DNA of 64,000 nt from Paenibacillus sanguinis 2301083 = DSM 16941 (GCF_000374825.1 NZ_KB895393.1:1-64000); one strand, 5' to 3'; shown: positions 43,425 through 52,786, numbered from the stretch's first letter. Notes: a model not told the origin generated them from the letters alone. Numbers and translations: made by a program.

Positions 43425-44054
43425 CTATTGCTGCTTCAATAAGGCCAGAATATCCCGTGGGTATTCAAATTTGTATTGGGCCGGAATCGCTTCAGGCTGT
43501 CTGCACCCCCACAGGGCTAACCCAAAATCCACGCCTGCCTCTCTCGCACATTCATAATCATAGGTGGTATCGCCAATGTATATGGATGATTCAGCCTTGG
43601 CGCCGGATACTTCCAGAAATTTGAGCAAGGGCTCGGGATGAGGCTTATGCAAATCGGTATCGTCTGCACAGATAGCATAGGTCAAATCATAAACAAGGCC
43701 AAACGGGATGAAGTCATCCAGAAACTCCTGATAGGTTTTGGACGTAACTACCCCAGTCACCACCGACTGCTCTTTCAAATCAACAAGCAGCTGCCGAATT
43801 CCTTCATAGACATGGATGGTATGCCTATATTCCCGCTGCATGAGTTCATTCCACTTCTTATTAGCCATCTCAATGTAATCCAGACCAAGCTGGCGCAGAG
43901 ATACCGAAACAGGAATGCCAAGCACAAAAGCCAGGTCTGGCTGGCTCATTTCCACATCGTAATGCTGCTTCAAGAGCTTTTGCAAGGAGCCCAGCACAGC
44001 TTGCTCCGTATTGATCAGAGTGCCATCAACATCAAAAATAAATGTGCTATACAC
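43425..44054 (-). CDS. HAD-superfamily phosphatase, subfamily I
   Basis: About 209 residues. Motif I DVDGTLINTE, motif II VTSK in the VVTGVVTSKTYQ segment, and motif IV YIGDTTYDYECA place it with phosphoglycolate phosphatase/beta-phosphoglucomutase-like HAD enzymes. The GTG at 44054 is preferred to the ATG at 44075 because AAAGGAGG lies eight bases before it. It is downstream of the LacI-family gene, with a palindrome between them. The sugar phosphate handled is unknown. Confidence 0.83.
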   Translation of the reverse strand: MYSTFIFDVDGTLINTEQAVLGSLQKLLKQHYDVEMSQPDLAFVLGIPVSVSLRQLGLDYIEMANKKWNELMQREYRHTIHVYEGIRQLLVDLKEQSVVTGVVTSKTYQEFLDDFIPFGLVYDLTYAICADDTDLHKPHPEPLLKFLEVSGAKAESSIYIGDTTYDYECAREAGVDFGLALWGCRQPEAIPAQYKFEYPRDILALLKQQ

Positions 44055-44110
44055 GAAGCCTTCCTCCTTTAGCATGATGGGTAATACGCTTCTATTTACA
44101 TGCTAAAGTA

Positions 44111-44124
44111 TGAAATGCATTTCA
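44111..44124 (-). promoter_or_regulatory. Palindromic LacI-type operator candidate
   Basis: TGAAATGCATTTCA is a perfect 14-base palindrome in the 79-base gap between the LacI-family gene stop and the HAD gene start. It resembles LacI-family operators except that its centre is GC rather than CG. Confidence 0.45.
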
Positions 44125-44133
44125 AGTCAATAG

Positions 44134-45084
44134 CTACACCGATGAACGCATGATAATCCGGTAAGGAATTTCGCATTTGGCCTTGGATTTCTCAACCGCA
44201 AGCTCAAAGGCTTGCTGTCCAACTCGTACCAGTTGATGATCGACGGTTGACAGGTTCAATGCAACCCCCACAGGCTGATTCTCCTGGCCGATGATGGCCA
44301 GTTCCTCTGGAACCCGGAGTCCAGCAGTTCTCGCATACTGATATATGCCTGCCGCAACCTCGTCCCCATTAGCATAAATAGCTGTAGGCTTCATTTGGGT
44401 CTGGAGCCATTGCCTGGCCGCATTCGCTCCATCAGCCATGCTGTGGCAATCCGTAATATGGAAGGAGGGCAGCAGATCACCAAACACTCGCTGATACGCT
44501 TTTAATATAAGCCTGGTGCTATTGCTTTCTTGTCCTCTGGCAGTAGTAAAGGCAACCCGGGAATGCCCTTTGCTCTTCAATAGTCGAAAAGCATCTACAT
44601 AAGAGGCGTATCGGTCCATGTAAGCACACGCAATGTCCAGATGATCCGTGAACTCGCAAGCTACCAGTGTGCCATATTTGGCATAAGGGACAATCGTATC
44701 CCAAGAATTTGAGCGAGAGGTAATGATGATCCCGTCCAGTTGTTTGTTCTTCAGCATATCCAAATAACTTAGCTCTTTTTCCGGCTGGTAGTTGGTAGGC
44801 AGCACCATGACAGAATAATGGTATTCGACCGACCTGTTAAGCACACCATGCAGCATCTGATCGAAGGCCTGATTATTGTTATGTGGCATAATGACGCCAA
44901 TGGTTCGCGTACTCTGGCGAATCAAATCCACGGCTGAACGATTTGGCGTATAGTCTAGCTCATCTATGGCCAGCTTTACGGCCAGTCGCTTCTCTTCGGA
45001 TACATATGGGTTGCCATTCAGCACTCTTGAGACGGTGGATACCGATACTCCCGCGCGCCTTGCAACATCATGTATATTAGCCAT
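44134..45084 (-). CDS. LacI-family transcriptional regulator
   Basis: Protein of 316 residues. The N-terminal helix-turn-helix ANIHDVARRAGVSVSTVSRV with hinge helix (ending near residue 60) is the LacI signature. The rest is a periplasmic-binding-protein-like effector domain (IGVIMPHNNNQAF, AIYANGDEVAAGIYQYA). It is about 316 residues long, slightly short of the usual 330-340 at the C-terminus. Its position between the mannanase-HAD region and the membrane protein gene suggests carbohydrate control, but no direct target is proven. Confidence 0.88.
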   Translation of the reverse strand: MANIHDVARRAGVSVSTVSRVLNGNPYVSEEKRLAVKLAIDELDYTPNRSAVDLIRQSTRTIGVIMPHNNNQAFDQMLHGVLNRSVEYHYSVMVLPTNYQPEKELSYLDMLKNKQLDGIIITSRSNSWDTIVPYAKYGTLVACEFTDHLDIACAYMDRYASYVDAFRLLKSKGHSRVAFTTARGQESNSTRLILKAYQRVFGDLLPSFHITDCHSMADGANAARQWLQTQMKPTAIYANGDEVAAGIYQYARTAGLRVPEELAIIGQENQPVGVALNLSTVDHQLVRVGQQAFELAVEKSKAKCEIPYRIIMRSSV

Positions 45085-45100
45085 AGCCAGCTTCTCCTGT

Positions 45101-45877
45101 TTAAGCTTTCATTTTGTTCTTATTGTGTCTATAAATAAGGAATATCCCAAATGACAGTAATACGGCTGCAATGACAATATAGCTCTCAGTTGAGGCTATT
45201 CTTGACGACTGATGATCCAGATTTTTAGCATTCATCATAACAATTGGCGAACCCCCGCCTGAATCGGAGGGTACATTTTCCCGACTCGCGGCAATTTCCT
45301 GAATCAAAGCGGTTAGCTTTTCTAATGGATACACTTCACCAACTTCAAAACCTTCCAAGTAGTATCCTTTTCTGATTGGTGTAACCATATAGCCTTCGTC
45401 TGTTTTAGAGGCAAGAGCATAAGTGGTATATTGACGATCATAGAACACGAAGCTATCCTCTGTATAGCCAAGCAAGTCAATAGCTTTATTAATCCCTTCC
45501 TCAAATTGAAGATCGTCAGATATATCCGAGAGACTAACATCGTTGTCTAAAGCAGATGTCATGCCCACCCCAATATTTTGTTCTCCTTTATTTATTGGAA
45601 AAATATATCCGGCAAATTCGGCAAAATCATTTGGATCTTTTGTGTCATAGGTATCAACTGCATTGATTATGTAATAGGGGTAACCCTCACTAAGAGCTAG
45701 TGTTTCGCTTTCGTTAAGTGTCTGCACCTGGAAATTTCCGTCTGCCAAAATAACGGGGGCTTTATCCAACAGACTTTTCTCAGCAGCTTCTTGTATTTCA
45801 GCAGGAACTTGTTGCGCCATCACCGATAAAGGAAACAAAGTAAATCCCAACACCACCGAAAGCAATAACTTTTTCAT
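45101..45877 (-). CDS. Secreted protein with C-terminal membrane anchor, unknown
   Basis: About 258 residues from the ATG at 45877; GGGAGAAAGC precedes it. Signal peptide (1-22, ending SVMA|QQ), an extracellular domain of about 190 residues (VILADGNFQVQTLNESETLA, AGYIFPINKGEQNIGVGM), and a single C-terminal helix SYIVIAAVLLSFGIFLIY followed by RHNKNK. It is oriented outside-in. I do not recognise the family. No partner gene is adjacent. Confidence 0.6.
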   Translation of the reverse strand: MKKLLLSVVLGFTLFPLSVMAQQVPAEIQEAAEKSLLDKAPVILADGNFQVQTLNESETLALSEGYPYYIINAVDTYDTKDPNDFAEFAGYIFPINKGEQNIGVGMTSALDNDVSLSDISDDLQFEEGINKAIDLLGYTEDSFVFYDRQYTTYALASKTDEGYMVTPIRKGYYLEGFEVGEVYPLEKLTALIQEIAASRENVPSDSGGGSPIVMMNAKNLDHQSSRIASTESYIVIAAVLLSFGIFLIYRHNKNKMKA

Positions 45878-46061
45878 TCTGCTTTCTCCCTTCATTAACT
45901 CACATATAAATTTGGATTCATATTCTTGCCGTAATAATAATGTACAAGCCATTTTTTTACTATGAAAAATTCGACATCTAACGGGGGGTTCCTACTTTTC
46001 TCCTCTTATTATCCCAAAATAATAAGTGATACCATTAGAAGAGTATTTTGTTCATCATGAT

Positions 46062-46481
46062 TCATTCATAAACAAGAACCCAATATCTCGCCCCAGGCTC
46101 TCCTTCTTCCACCACGGCTTTCCAGCCCAACTTCTTATAAAAGCTGAGCGCTTTATGATTCTCGGAGACACATTTTAAGGTAACTGGCGTTCCCAGTTCA
46201 GCCACAGCGCGTTTGAGTAGCCGTTTGCCAACACCTTTGCCCACAGCAGTCGGATGTACAAACAGATTATGAATAAAGCGGTCAGGTACATACAATGAGG
46301 CGAATCCGAGAACTTGGGCACTCTCCTCGGCCAGAAGAATTTGTTCTTCCGATGTATCCTGGTCAAAATCATCAAGCGTCATCTCATCAACGTTGGCCCA
46401 ATGAAAACTCTCACGACGCGAGTCCAGATAAATTTGTCTCAATTGCGGGTAGTCTTTCAAACTTGCTTCTCTGATTATCAT
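46062..46481 (-). CDS. GNAT N-acetyltransferase
   Basis: Protein of 139 residues. HNLFVHPTAVGKGVGKRLLKRA is the acetyl-CoA-binding loop, and KCVSENHKALSFYKKLGW is the C-terminal signature. The substrate is unknown. The ATG follows GGGGGATTGATCTG. It stands alone on the minus strand, divergent from the DUF2239 operon with about 200 bases between. Confidence 0.83.
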   Translation of the reverse strand: MIIREASLKDYPQLRQIYLDSRRESFHWANVDEMTLDDFDQDTSEEQILLAEESAQVLGFASLYVPDRFIHNLFVHPTAVGKGVGKRLLKRAVAELGTPVTLKCVSENHKALSFYKKLGWKAVVEEGEPGARYWVLVYE

Positions 46482-46628
46482 CAGATCAATCCCCCTTTTC
46501 TATATGCAAAAGTTAGCTTTAACCTATTAACGTCTCTATGACTGTATATGTTTAACTCATTCAAACTACATCTGATTAAAATATCATAATCACCATATGA
46601 TTCAGAGTCAATTCGCCAAAGGCAGATT

Positions 46629-46671
46629 TTATCCGGGTAATATTGATCTTTCACTTTTACCCGGGTATAAT
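46629..46671 (+). promoter_or_regulatory. Promoter with two TTACCCGGGTAA-type operators
   Basis: TTGATC (46643-46648) and TATAAT (46666-46671) are 17 bases apart. TTATCCGGGTAA (46629-46640) lies before the -35 and TTACCCGGGTAT (46657-46668) lies between the boxes, 28 bases apart and each near-palindromic. They would place a repressor over the promoter of the DUF2239-hydrolase operon. No regulator gene is adjacent. Confidence 0.75.
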
Positions 46672-46696
46672 TAAGACGCGCAGAAAGGAGGTCAGT

Positions 46697-47302
46697 ATGA
46701 GCAATGACTTAAAACGTTCTTGCACGGCATTTTTGGGTGTGCGAGTCGTCTCCAGTGGTTCATTACAGCACGTTGTTACTACAGTGAAGGAGGCTCTGGA
46801 TGACAGAGATCTCACACAGCTGCTTATATTTGACGATTCCACGGGGAAGCCAATAGATGTTGATTTTCGCGGGAAGACAGATGATGTAATTAAACGATTA
46901 GGAGAACTGTTTGGTGACTCATCCGGTATAGAAGTGAATCACCAGACTACACGGCGGGTCGGTCGACCCAAGCTGGGTGTTGTATCCGGTGAGGTTACGT
47001 TATTGCCTCGACATTGGGAATGGCTCAAGAGTCAACCTGGAGGGGCATCGGTAACATTGCGAAAACTCATTAATGAAGCTAGCCGTGCCGGAGATCAGCA
47101 AAGCACAGTCCGCGAGTCACAAGAAGCAACACATAATTTTATGACAGCTATGGCCGGGGACTTCAATCAATACGAAGAAGCCTTGCGGGCGCTGTATGCC
47201 GGTGATTCGGAGCGTTTTTACCACTTAATCGATGCCTGGGCGCCTGATATCAGAAACCATGTCAAGAGATTAGCCGCCCATGCATTCGGAAGGAGAACAT
47301 GA
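46697..47302 (+). CDS. DUF2239 family protein
   Basis: About 201 residues from the ATG at 46697, six bases after AAAGGAGG. The family pattern is visible: TAFLGVRVVSSG, LLIFDDSTGKPIDVDFRG, GRPKLGVVSGEVTLLPRHWEW and ASVTLRKLINEA. The second block is often near a DNA-binding-like segment, but the role of the family is unknown. It overlaps the alpha/beta hydrolase gene by four bases, so the two are translationally coupled. Confidence 0.82.
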   Translation: MSNDLKRSCTAFLGVRVVSSGSLQHVVTTVKEALDDRDLTQLLIFDDSTGKPIDVDFRGKTDDVIKRLGELFGDSSGIEVNHQTTRRVGRPKLGVVSGEVTLLPRHWEWLKSQPGGASVTLRKLINEASRAGDQQSTVRESQEATHNFMTAMAGDFNQYEEALRALYAGDSERFYHLIDAWAPDIRNHVKRLAAHAFGRRT

Positions 47303-48195
47303 CCATGAACATTCTAAAGGTTAACGGTGTGAAGTTGGCCTATGATAGCTTCGGCAGCGAAAGTGACGAGGCTATTATCCTAATCGCCGGGCTTGGAACC
47401 CAAATGCTTCGCTGGACGGTTCCGTTTTGTGAACTATTGGCAGCGCGGGGTTTTCGAGTGATCCGCTTTGACAATCGCGACGCAGGTTGCTCAACACACT
47501 TCAGCCATTATCGGACACTGGATTTTGATGCATTAGCGACTTCTCTCATGTCGGGACAGCGACCGGACATCCCTTATACTCTCGATGACATGGCAGGCGA
47601 TGCTATCGGGCTGCTCGACGTCCTTTCCATTGACCAAGCCCATTTCGTTGGCAGATCAATGGGCGGAATGATCGCCCAGATTGCAGCTAGCGAGTACCCT
47701 GAACGGGTTTTATCACTCACCTCCATGATGTCCAGTTCCGGTAATCCCACCCTTCCGCAAGCTTCCCCGGATGTTATGGGGATGATGACTAAATCGGCAC
47801 CGAACCCGTTTGAGGATGAAGCAGGATTTTTAGCGCACAGCCTCTCTTTTGCCAAACGCATCACCGGTACTGGCTATCCGTTTGAAGAAGACGCTTATCG
47901 GGCACTCATTCTGGAGGAAGTCCAGCGAGCCTACGATCCAGGCAGTGTCGGGCGACAAATTGCTGCGATCGCTGTCTCCGGTGACCGCCGTCCGCGACTG
48001 GCGACCCTAAAAGTACCAGCACTTGTCATTCATGGGATGGACGATCCCCTGTTCGTCCCGGCATGTGGTGAGGACACGGCTTCCTCCATCCCGGGCGCCG
48101 AGCTAATGTTGGTTGACGGTATGGGACACGACCTGCCGCACCAGTTGTTCAAAGTAACCGCTGATCGCATAGAGCGAACGGCCCATCGCAATTGA
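47299..48195 (+). CDS. Alpha/beta hydrolase
   Basis: Protein of 298 residues with the alpha/beta-hydrolase fold. The oxyanion region is ILIAGLGTQ, the nucleophile elbow is GRSMGG, the acid is in HGMDDPLF, and the histidine is in GMGHDLP. Relatives include esterases, haloperoxidase-like hydrolases and epoxide hydrolases. It is the second gene of the operon under the TTACCCGGGTAA operators, so the pair may be induced by one compound. No signal peptide is present. Confidence 0.86.
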   Translation: MTMNILKVNGVKLAYDSFGSESDEAIILIAGLGTQMLRWTVPFCELLAARGFRVIRFDNRDAGCSTHFSHYRTLDFDALATSLMSGQRPDIPYTLDDMAGDAIGLLDVLSIDQAHFVGRSMGGMIAQIAASEYPERVLSLTSMMSSSGNPTLPQASPDVMGMMTKSAPNPFEDEAGFLAHSLSFAKRITGTGYPFEEDAYRALILEEVQRAYDPGSVGRQIAAIAVSGDRRPRLATLKVPALVIHGMDDPLFVPACGEDTASSIPGAELMLVDGMGHDLPHQLFKVTADRIERTAHRN

Positions 48196-48377
48196 CGCGC
48201 GTTTCCTCAATAACAACCAGCCGGAGTACGCAGTGCCCGATGTAACGAGCAGGCCCAGGGAGCAGGGCTGATCAGTTTGCACCCTTGGGGGTGGAGGAAA
48301 GAAGACATGCGAAACGAGATTATTCCTTATGTTTCTAATGATCACGATAAATTAGTGAATATTGGGTACCGTGCAGT

Positions 48378-48842
48378 TTGTCGCACACACACTTTTTTGA
48401 CAGAAGCAGACATTCAGTTTTAAACGGTGATGTGCAAGAAATTAAAGCTGGAGAAGACATTCCTGAGGAGATTCTTCAAGCGTTATGGCAAGACCATAAA
48501 CTAAATGCGATGGATAATCCTTACGGGACATGCCATGCTCGCTTAAAAGGAGACTGTCCTCATATGGAAGCACCACCTTGCCTAACATGCAACGGAGGAA
48601 GCCCATGTAAGGACTTAGCCATCGGCTTCTCTGAGCTAGATGCTCAGAAGTATGAGCTGCACATCAAGACCACATCCAAGGCGATCGAGGTAGCAAAGCA
48701 ATACGGTCGTGATGATATGGCGGAAAAGCATGAGAAAAACTTGCAGCGCTATCAAGGTATTTTAAATAACATTCAAGCGGGAAACATCATCTTTGGCAGA
48801 CAAGACCGCATAAAAAGAAAGGCGCGTGCTTTAAATGGCTAA
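48378..48842 (+). pseudogene. Truncated Tn554-type TnpB transposase, C-terminal part
   Basis: About 154 residues, opening at a TTG without ribosome binding site. CHARLKGDCPHMEAPPC and TCNGGSPCKDL form the cysteine-rich end, followed by a helical end (AEKHEKNLQRYQGILNNI), as in Tn554 TnpB-like tyrosine recombinases. The catalytic domain is missing. A separate short frame 48307-48423 (38 residues, with GGTGGAGG upstream) overlaps the start; I do not recognise it. It is coupled to the following gene. Confidence 0.6.
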
Positions 48843-49215
48843 TTACGACCGCGCGGCCCATCTCAAAAACATTCATTCCCAGCGGAAGGCAACTACCGCG
48901 GAGAAAGTAGATCTGGCGATTAAACGCCTTTTACGAGCTGGTGGGAGCATCAATTTCAACAGCGTGTCCAAAGAGTCTGGTGTCTCGAAGGCGAGCCTAT
49001 ACAATCATAAAGACATTCGGCAGCAGATCGACTCCTTGCGCCAACAGCAATCCAAAGCTCCCACTCCAATGCATTTAAAACGTGAGATGAGTGATGGAAG
49101 CAAGGATGCTATCATCGAAACATTAAAACGCAAAATCAAGACGCTGGAAAGCGAAAACAAAGATTTGCGTGAGCAGATGAAAAAGGCTTATGCACAGGTT
49201 TACAGCAAATTTTAA
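48835..49215 (+). CDS. Tn554 TnpC-like / DUF6262 protein
   Basis: Protein of 126 residues. KVDLAIKRLLRAGGSINFNS and VSKESGVSKASLYNH form a small helix-turn-helix, followed by a coiled coil (TLKRKIKTLESENKDLREQM). This is the layout of Tn554 TnpC accessory proteins, which favour one transposition orientation. It overlaps the truncated tnpB by eight bases. With TnpA missing and TnpB truncated, the element is probably inactive. Confidence 0.68.
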   Translation: MANYDRAAHLKNIHSQRKATTAEKVDLAIKRLLRAGGSINFNSVSKESGVSKASLYNHKDIRQQIDSLRQQQSKAPTPMHLKREMSDGSKDAIIETLKRKIKTLESENKDLREQMKKAYAQVYSKF

Positions 49216-49340
49216 CGCATCCATTGAGCTACCCCGAAAATTACTCTTAGCTGAGACTTATAAAGCAACACGAAACTAAGCCCAGCCTTAATGGTTATTA
49301 AAAACTGCGCTTCTTAGGAATCTATTGGACATTAGGATAG

Positions 49341-49708
49341 TTAAGAGGCCTCCGAAGTAGATAAAGCGACCTGAAAATCAAGATTCTCGAGCCTTCGAAC
49401 AGCTTGTTTTACGATCGCTTCTTGCAGTCGCGGTTCGAAGTAGTGGCTGCCTAAATCTTTAGACTTCTTTTCTTGTCAGCAAGTAGTAAACAATGGTCAT
49501 GATGGAGTGGGCGACCGCTACCCATAACAATAACGTTGGTAATTTGATCAACAATTTCAATAACCCATTCATTAACTGTTCTAAGTAAATTTGACGAAAA
49601 TGCGGTTAAAGTTATATCAGGGGAAACAAAAACCGTTTTTATAGTATTTGATTGTATGTAACCTAACAATCGACCACTAGTAAGAATGGATTGCTGATGA
49701 CTTAACAC
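49341..49708 (-). pseudogene. Frameshifted remnant, possibly of a transposase
   Basis: A frame from GTG at 49708 (AGGGAAGAG upstream) runs 85 residues to a stop at 49451. A second frame then continues to a stop at 49341, with LGSHYFEPRLQEAIVKQAV and RRLENLDFQVAL, a pattern that I associate with transposase C-termini but cannot assign. The rest of 49216-49755 shows no supported gene. Confidence 0.25.
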
Positions 49709-49795
49709 TTTTATCTCTTCCCTGTTTCACTATTAGGTTTGATTGAACCGTAAATAATGGGGTTAGCAATCCCTATAGGAAGGAAGTTTTCTCTC

Positions 49796-50524
49796 TTGAA
49801 CATTCTCATCGTGGAAGATGACCCTCACATTACCAAGCTACTTCTCTCTTGTGTCCGGGAAGTTGATCATTCTATCCGGACGATAACTGCAGTACGGTCA
49901 GCAGAAGCTTTGAGCATCGCCAGCGAGGAAGAGATTGATCTGTTCATCCTGGACATTCAATTAACAGACTATAAAGGAACCAGACTGGCTCTTCAGTTGC
50001 GGTCCATGGACAAATATATCTACACGCCCATTATCTTTGCAACTGCGCTGGCCAACGAGGAGCTTGCAGCTTACCGCGATATTAAATGTTACAATTATCT
50101 CATCAAGCCGTTTACGAAAGATGAGGTTATCAGCGTGCTACGAGATACCATTCGGTATAGTCAGCACCTTGCTCATGATCAGAAGAAAAAAACGCTTCGC
50201 ATTGAGCAAAAAAGCCATATTTTTGAATATGAACTGAACCGGATTGTATATGTAGAATCTTTCGGCAAAACATTGGAACTGCATTTGAGAACGGGCGAAG
50301 GCCAGATAAGGTCTGACCGAATTTCAGGACTATCACTCCGGAAGATGTACGATCTGTTGGATGACAGTTCATTTGTTCAATGCCACAAAAGCTATATCAT
50401 CAACACATCATATCTGATGAAAATCGACAAATCTGAAGGGTTTGTGGAATTGACAGGCGTAACTCACCGAATTCCCATAGGTAGTAAATATAAAGACTAC
50501 CTGTTAAATAGAGGTGGCGGATGA
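49796..50524 (+). CDS. LytTR-family response regulator
   Basis: About 242 residues. The receiver (1-120) has ILIVEDDPH and the phosphoacceptor segment LFILDIQLTDYKG. The LytTR domain (about 140-240) has IVYVESFGKTLELHL and HKSYIINTSYLMK. The TTG at 49796 is chosen because AAGGAAG lies nine bases upstream; the in-frame ATG at 49757 has none. It overlaps the kinase gene by four bases. It is the second LytTR/GHKL pair in the window and is not closely similar to the first. Confidence 0.84.
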   Translation: MNILIVEDDPHITKLLLSCVREVDHSIRTITAVRSAEALSIASEEEIDLFILDIQLTDYKGTRLALQLRSMDKYIYTPIIFATALANEELAAYRDIKCYNYLIKPFTKDEVISVLRDTIRYSQHLAHDQKKKTLRIEQKSHIFEYELNRIVYVESFGKTLELHLRTGEGQIRSDRISGLSLRKMYDLLDDSSFVQCHKSYIINTSYLMKIDKSEGFVELTGVTHRIPIGSKYKDYLLNRGGG

Positions 50525-51846
50525 TTTATTTTCAGATTTTACTCGACTCGTTCATTATGCTTTTTCTCTGTTATGCGCTGGCAGGTCATTCAATACGGAT
50601 GGAGAAAGGCGTCATCCAATGGTTTTTAGGGATACATGGATTGTGTCTTTTTCTTCGAATCCGCTTTTCAAGCAAGCCCATTTTTTTTGCAGCGTTTGAA
50701 ATGAACAATTATGATTTGCTGCCTGTAAATAACCTTGTTACGCTGCTTTTGTTATTGTGCTGCGTCCTCATGTTGAACAGTGTACTGATCCGTCCTCTAT
50801 CCAATATGAAGGTCGTTGTCGTTACACTACTGAGTTTTCTTTTCTGGGTTCTACTGCGTACCTTCAGTATATCTGCAGCTGGGCTGATTTTAGGTAGTAG
50901 CGAGGCATTATTTCCTTACTTCCATCGAATCTTTACCTTAATGCTCGCCGTGGTATTATACTATGTACTCATTGTACGACGAGCCAACGGGTTTCTTGCT
51001 GATTTTAGTGGAGTATTTACGAAAATTATGCTGATCCAGTCTTCTCTTGCCGTGCTCGCGATTATCGTCTATTCCAACTTTGAGACCTCTTTTGTATTAG
51101 AGAATTTGCTGTTTATTCTCATCGTCTTCTCGTTTGTGCTCAGCATGAACTTCTGGATCATTTACGAACACAATAAAAGGTTCCGTCAGGAAAAACGATT
51201 TTCTGCTATGGAACAATATCTTCCCGTTATTGACGAGCTGGTATCCGAGGTTCGGGCAAGACAGCATGAATTTCATAATAAACTGCTTGCGATTCACAGT
51301 ATCGTTGAAACCTCAGTTAGCCTTCAGGAGGTACAATCCCAAATTAAGGCGTACACCAAGGATGTTATTATGCAAAGTAGTGTTCGTGAAATCCTACAGA
51401 TTGACAGCAAAGTAATCGGAGGCTTTCTGTATACGAAGATGAAAATGGCCGAAGCGAAGAAAATGACACTGTCCACCCGCATCCACGCTTATCTTAAACC
51501 AATGGTCACAGAGGAACATGTGCTGGTCGAAATTATTGGTGTGCTGGTAGATAATGCGATAGAAGCTTCATTCCCTGGAGATGAGATTATCTTTACCGTG
51601 CAGCGATCCGAGAATGAACCATTGACCGAGATTAGCGTGATGAATCCTTATTCCCACCGATCAAGCACCGAGTTTATACAGATGTTTACCAGAGGATACA
51701 CGACCAAGAATAGAACTAACGGAGCGAGAGGATACGGATTGCATAATGTAAAGCAAATTGTAACACAGCAAAAAGGAAAAGTGATTACACGCAACACTGA
51801 GCTTTATGGGATTCCTTACATCTCCGTTGGCGTGCAAATTCCATAA
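50521..51846 (+). CDS. GHKL sensor histidine kinase
   Basis: Protein of 441 residues. Six to seven membrane helices (1-215) are followed by a phosphoacceptor helix with H249 (RARQHEFHNKL), then a GHKL ATPase with IGVLVDNAIEASFP and GARGYGLHNVK. This is the AgrC/NatK-like class. It heads an ABC exporter operon, so the pair probably senses a peptide or drug and controls the exporter. A 20-base inverted repeat separates it from the permeases. Confidence 0.86.
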   Translation: MIYFQILLDSFIMLFLCYALAGHSIRMEKGVIQWFLGIHGLCLFLRIRFSSKPIFFAAFEMNNYDLLPVNNLVTLLLLLCCVLMLNSVLIRPLSNMKVVVVTLLSFLFWVLLRTFSISAAGLILGSSEALFPYFHRIFTLMLAVVLYYVLIVRRANGFLADFSGVFTKIMLIQSSLAVLAIIVYSNFETSFVLENLLFILIVFSFVLSMNFWIIYEHNKRFRQEKRFSAMEQYLPVIDELVSEVRARQHEFHNKLLAIHSIVETSVSLQEVQSQIKAYTKDVIMQSSVREILQIDSKVIGGFLYTKMKMAEAKKMTLSTRIHAYLKPMVTEEHVLVEIIGVLVDNAIEASFPGDEIIFTVQRSENEPLTEISVMNPYSHRSSTEFIQMFTRGYTTKNRTNGARGYGLHNVKQIVTQQKGKVITRNTELYGIPYISVGVQIP

Positions 51847-51859
51847 TTATGCCTGCATA

Positions 51860-51913
51860 AAACAAGGGTTTTACGGGAACGATATAATATTCATTCCCGT
51901 AAAACCCTTGTTT
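51860..51913 (+). terminator. 20-bp perfect inverted repeat between kinase and ABC genes
   Basis: AAACAAGGGTTTTACGGGAA (51860-51879) is perfectly repeated in inverse at 51894-51913, with a 14-base loop that contains TATAAT. Downstream only TTTG follows, so it may partly terminate, stabilise, or be an operator for the permease genes. Confidence 0.6.
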
Positions 51914-51976
51914 GTTCCCAGTCTATTGTACCTTATGAATGGGAAGTCTAAAGTATTTAAACAAGGAGGTTGTCTG

Positions 51977-52774
51977 ATGAAAAACTTACTCTTACTCGAA
52001 TGGCAAAAACTACGATGGCCAGTAATGGCGACGCTCATATTTCTGTCTTTGACCGTTTCGGTTCTGACGTCGACACTGTACAAAAGTTATTCTCTCGAAC
52101 ACGATTTGGAAGCTTGGGAGATCGGCATTAATTTTATTGTACTTCTATTCCCTCTGATCTCTGTCATACCGGTATGCTGGCTGATGTATTTCGAGAGAAA
52201 GGACCAGTTTCTGATGTACACAGTGCCGCGGGTTAGTAAAAGCCGTTATTTAGCGTCCAAATGGATCGTTGTTGTATCCAGTTCGTTTTTGATCATGTTC
52301 GTTTCCATGGCAATTGGCGTTATCACTGCCCTATATATTAAACCCGATATTATTCCGGTTTATAGCTTGGTTGATAACGCCACAGGGAAGACAATACCAC
52401 GTCTTGAACTTCAACATTTTATGGGGTCCCTGTTCGTTCATCATCCGTTGGTCTATGGCTTATTGTTAAGCTTCTGGCAAGGTATACTGGCAGCCATTAT
52501 CGCTACCTTTGGATTTATTCTATCCCTTTATATAAATAATATTTTCGTTATTCTGACAGGACCGTTTATTTATGCGATGTTGGAAAATTTCATTCTCAGT
52601 ATGCTGGGTTTTGAAGGTTACCGTCTCTATATAAGCTTTAATCCTGAAAGTTTCAATGCAGAGAAGTTTGGCTACTTCCCACTGCTTGTCGGCCCGTTAC
52701 TGGCCCTGTTGTTTACCGCTTTGATTGCATATTTCTATAGTAAAGTCAAAAGAAGTACGGTCTATCCGTCCTAG
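51977..52774 (+). CDS. ABC transporter permease subunit
   Basis: About 265 residues from the ATG at 51977, seven bases after AAGGAGG. Six hydrophobic segments and the opening MKNLLLLEWQKLRW match ABC-2 type permeases of lantibiotic or Nat-type exporters. It lies between the kinase gene and a second, larger permease, with the ATPase last. It would form the membrane channel with the product of 52787. Confidence 0.78.
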   Translation: MKNLLLLEWQKLRWPVMATLIFLSLTVSVLTSTLYKSYSLEHDLEAWEIGINFIVLLFPLISVIPVCWLMYFERKDQFLMYTVPRVSKSRYLASKWIVVVSSSFLIMFVSMAIGVITALYIKPDIIPVYSLVDNATGKTIPRLELQHFMGSLFVHHPLVYGLLLSFWQGILAAIIATFGFILSLYINNIFVILTGPFIYAMLENFILSMLGFEGYRLYISFNPESFNAEKFGYFPLLVGPLLALLFTALIAYFYSKVKRSTVYPS

Positions 52775-52786
52775 GAGGGAAACCGT

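Noticed and set aside
51806..51976. Extended start of the first ABC permease at 51806
   Set aside because: It would run through the 20-base inverted repeat and overlap the kinase; the ATG at 51977 has a perfect AAGGAGG.
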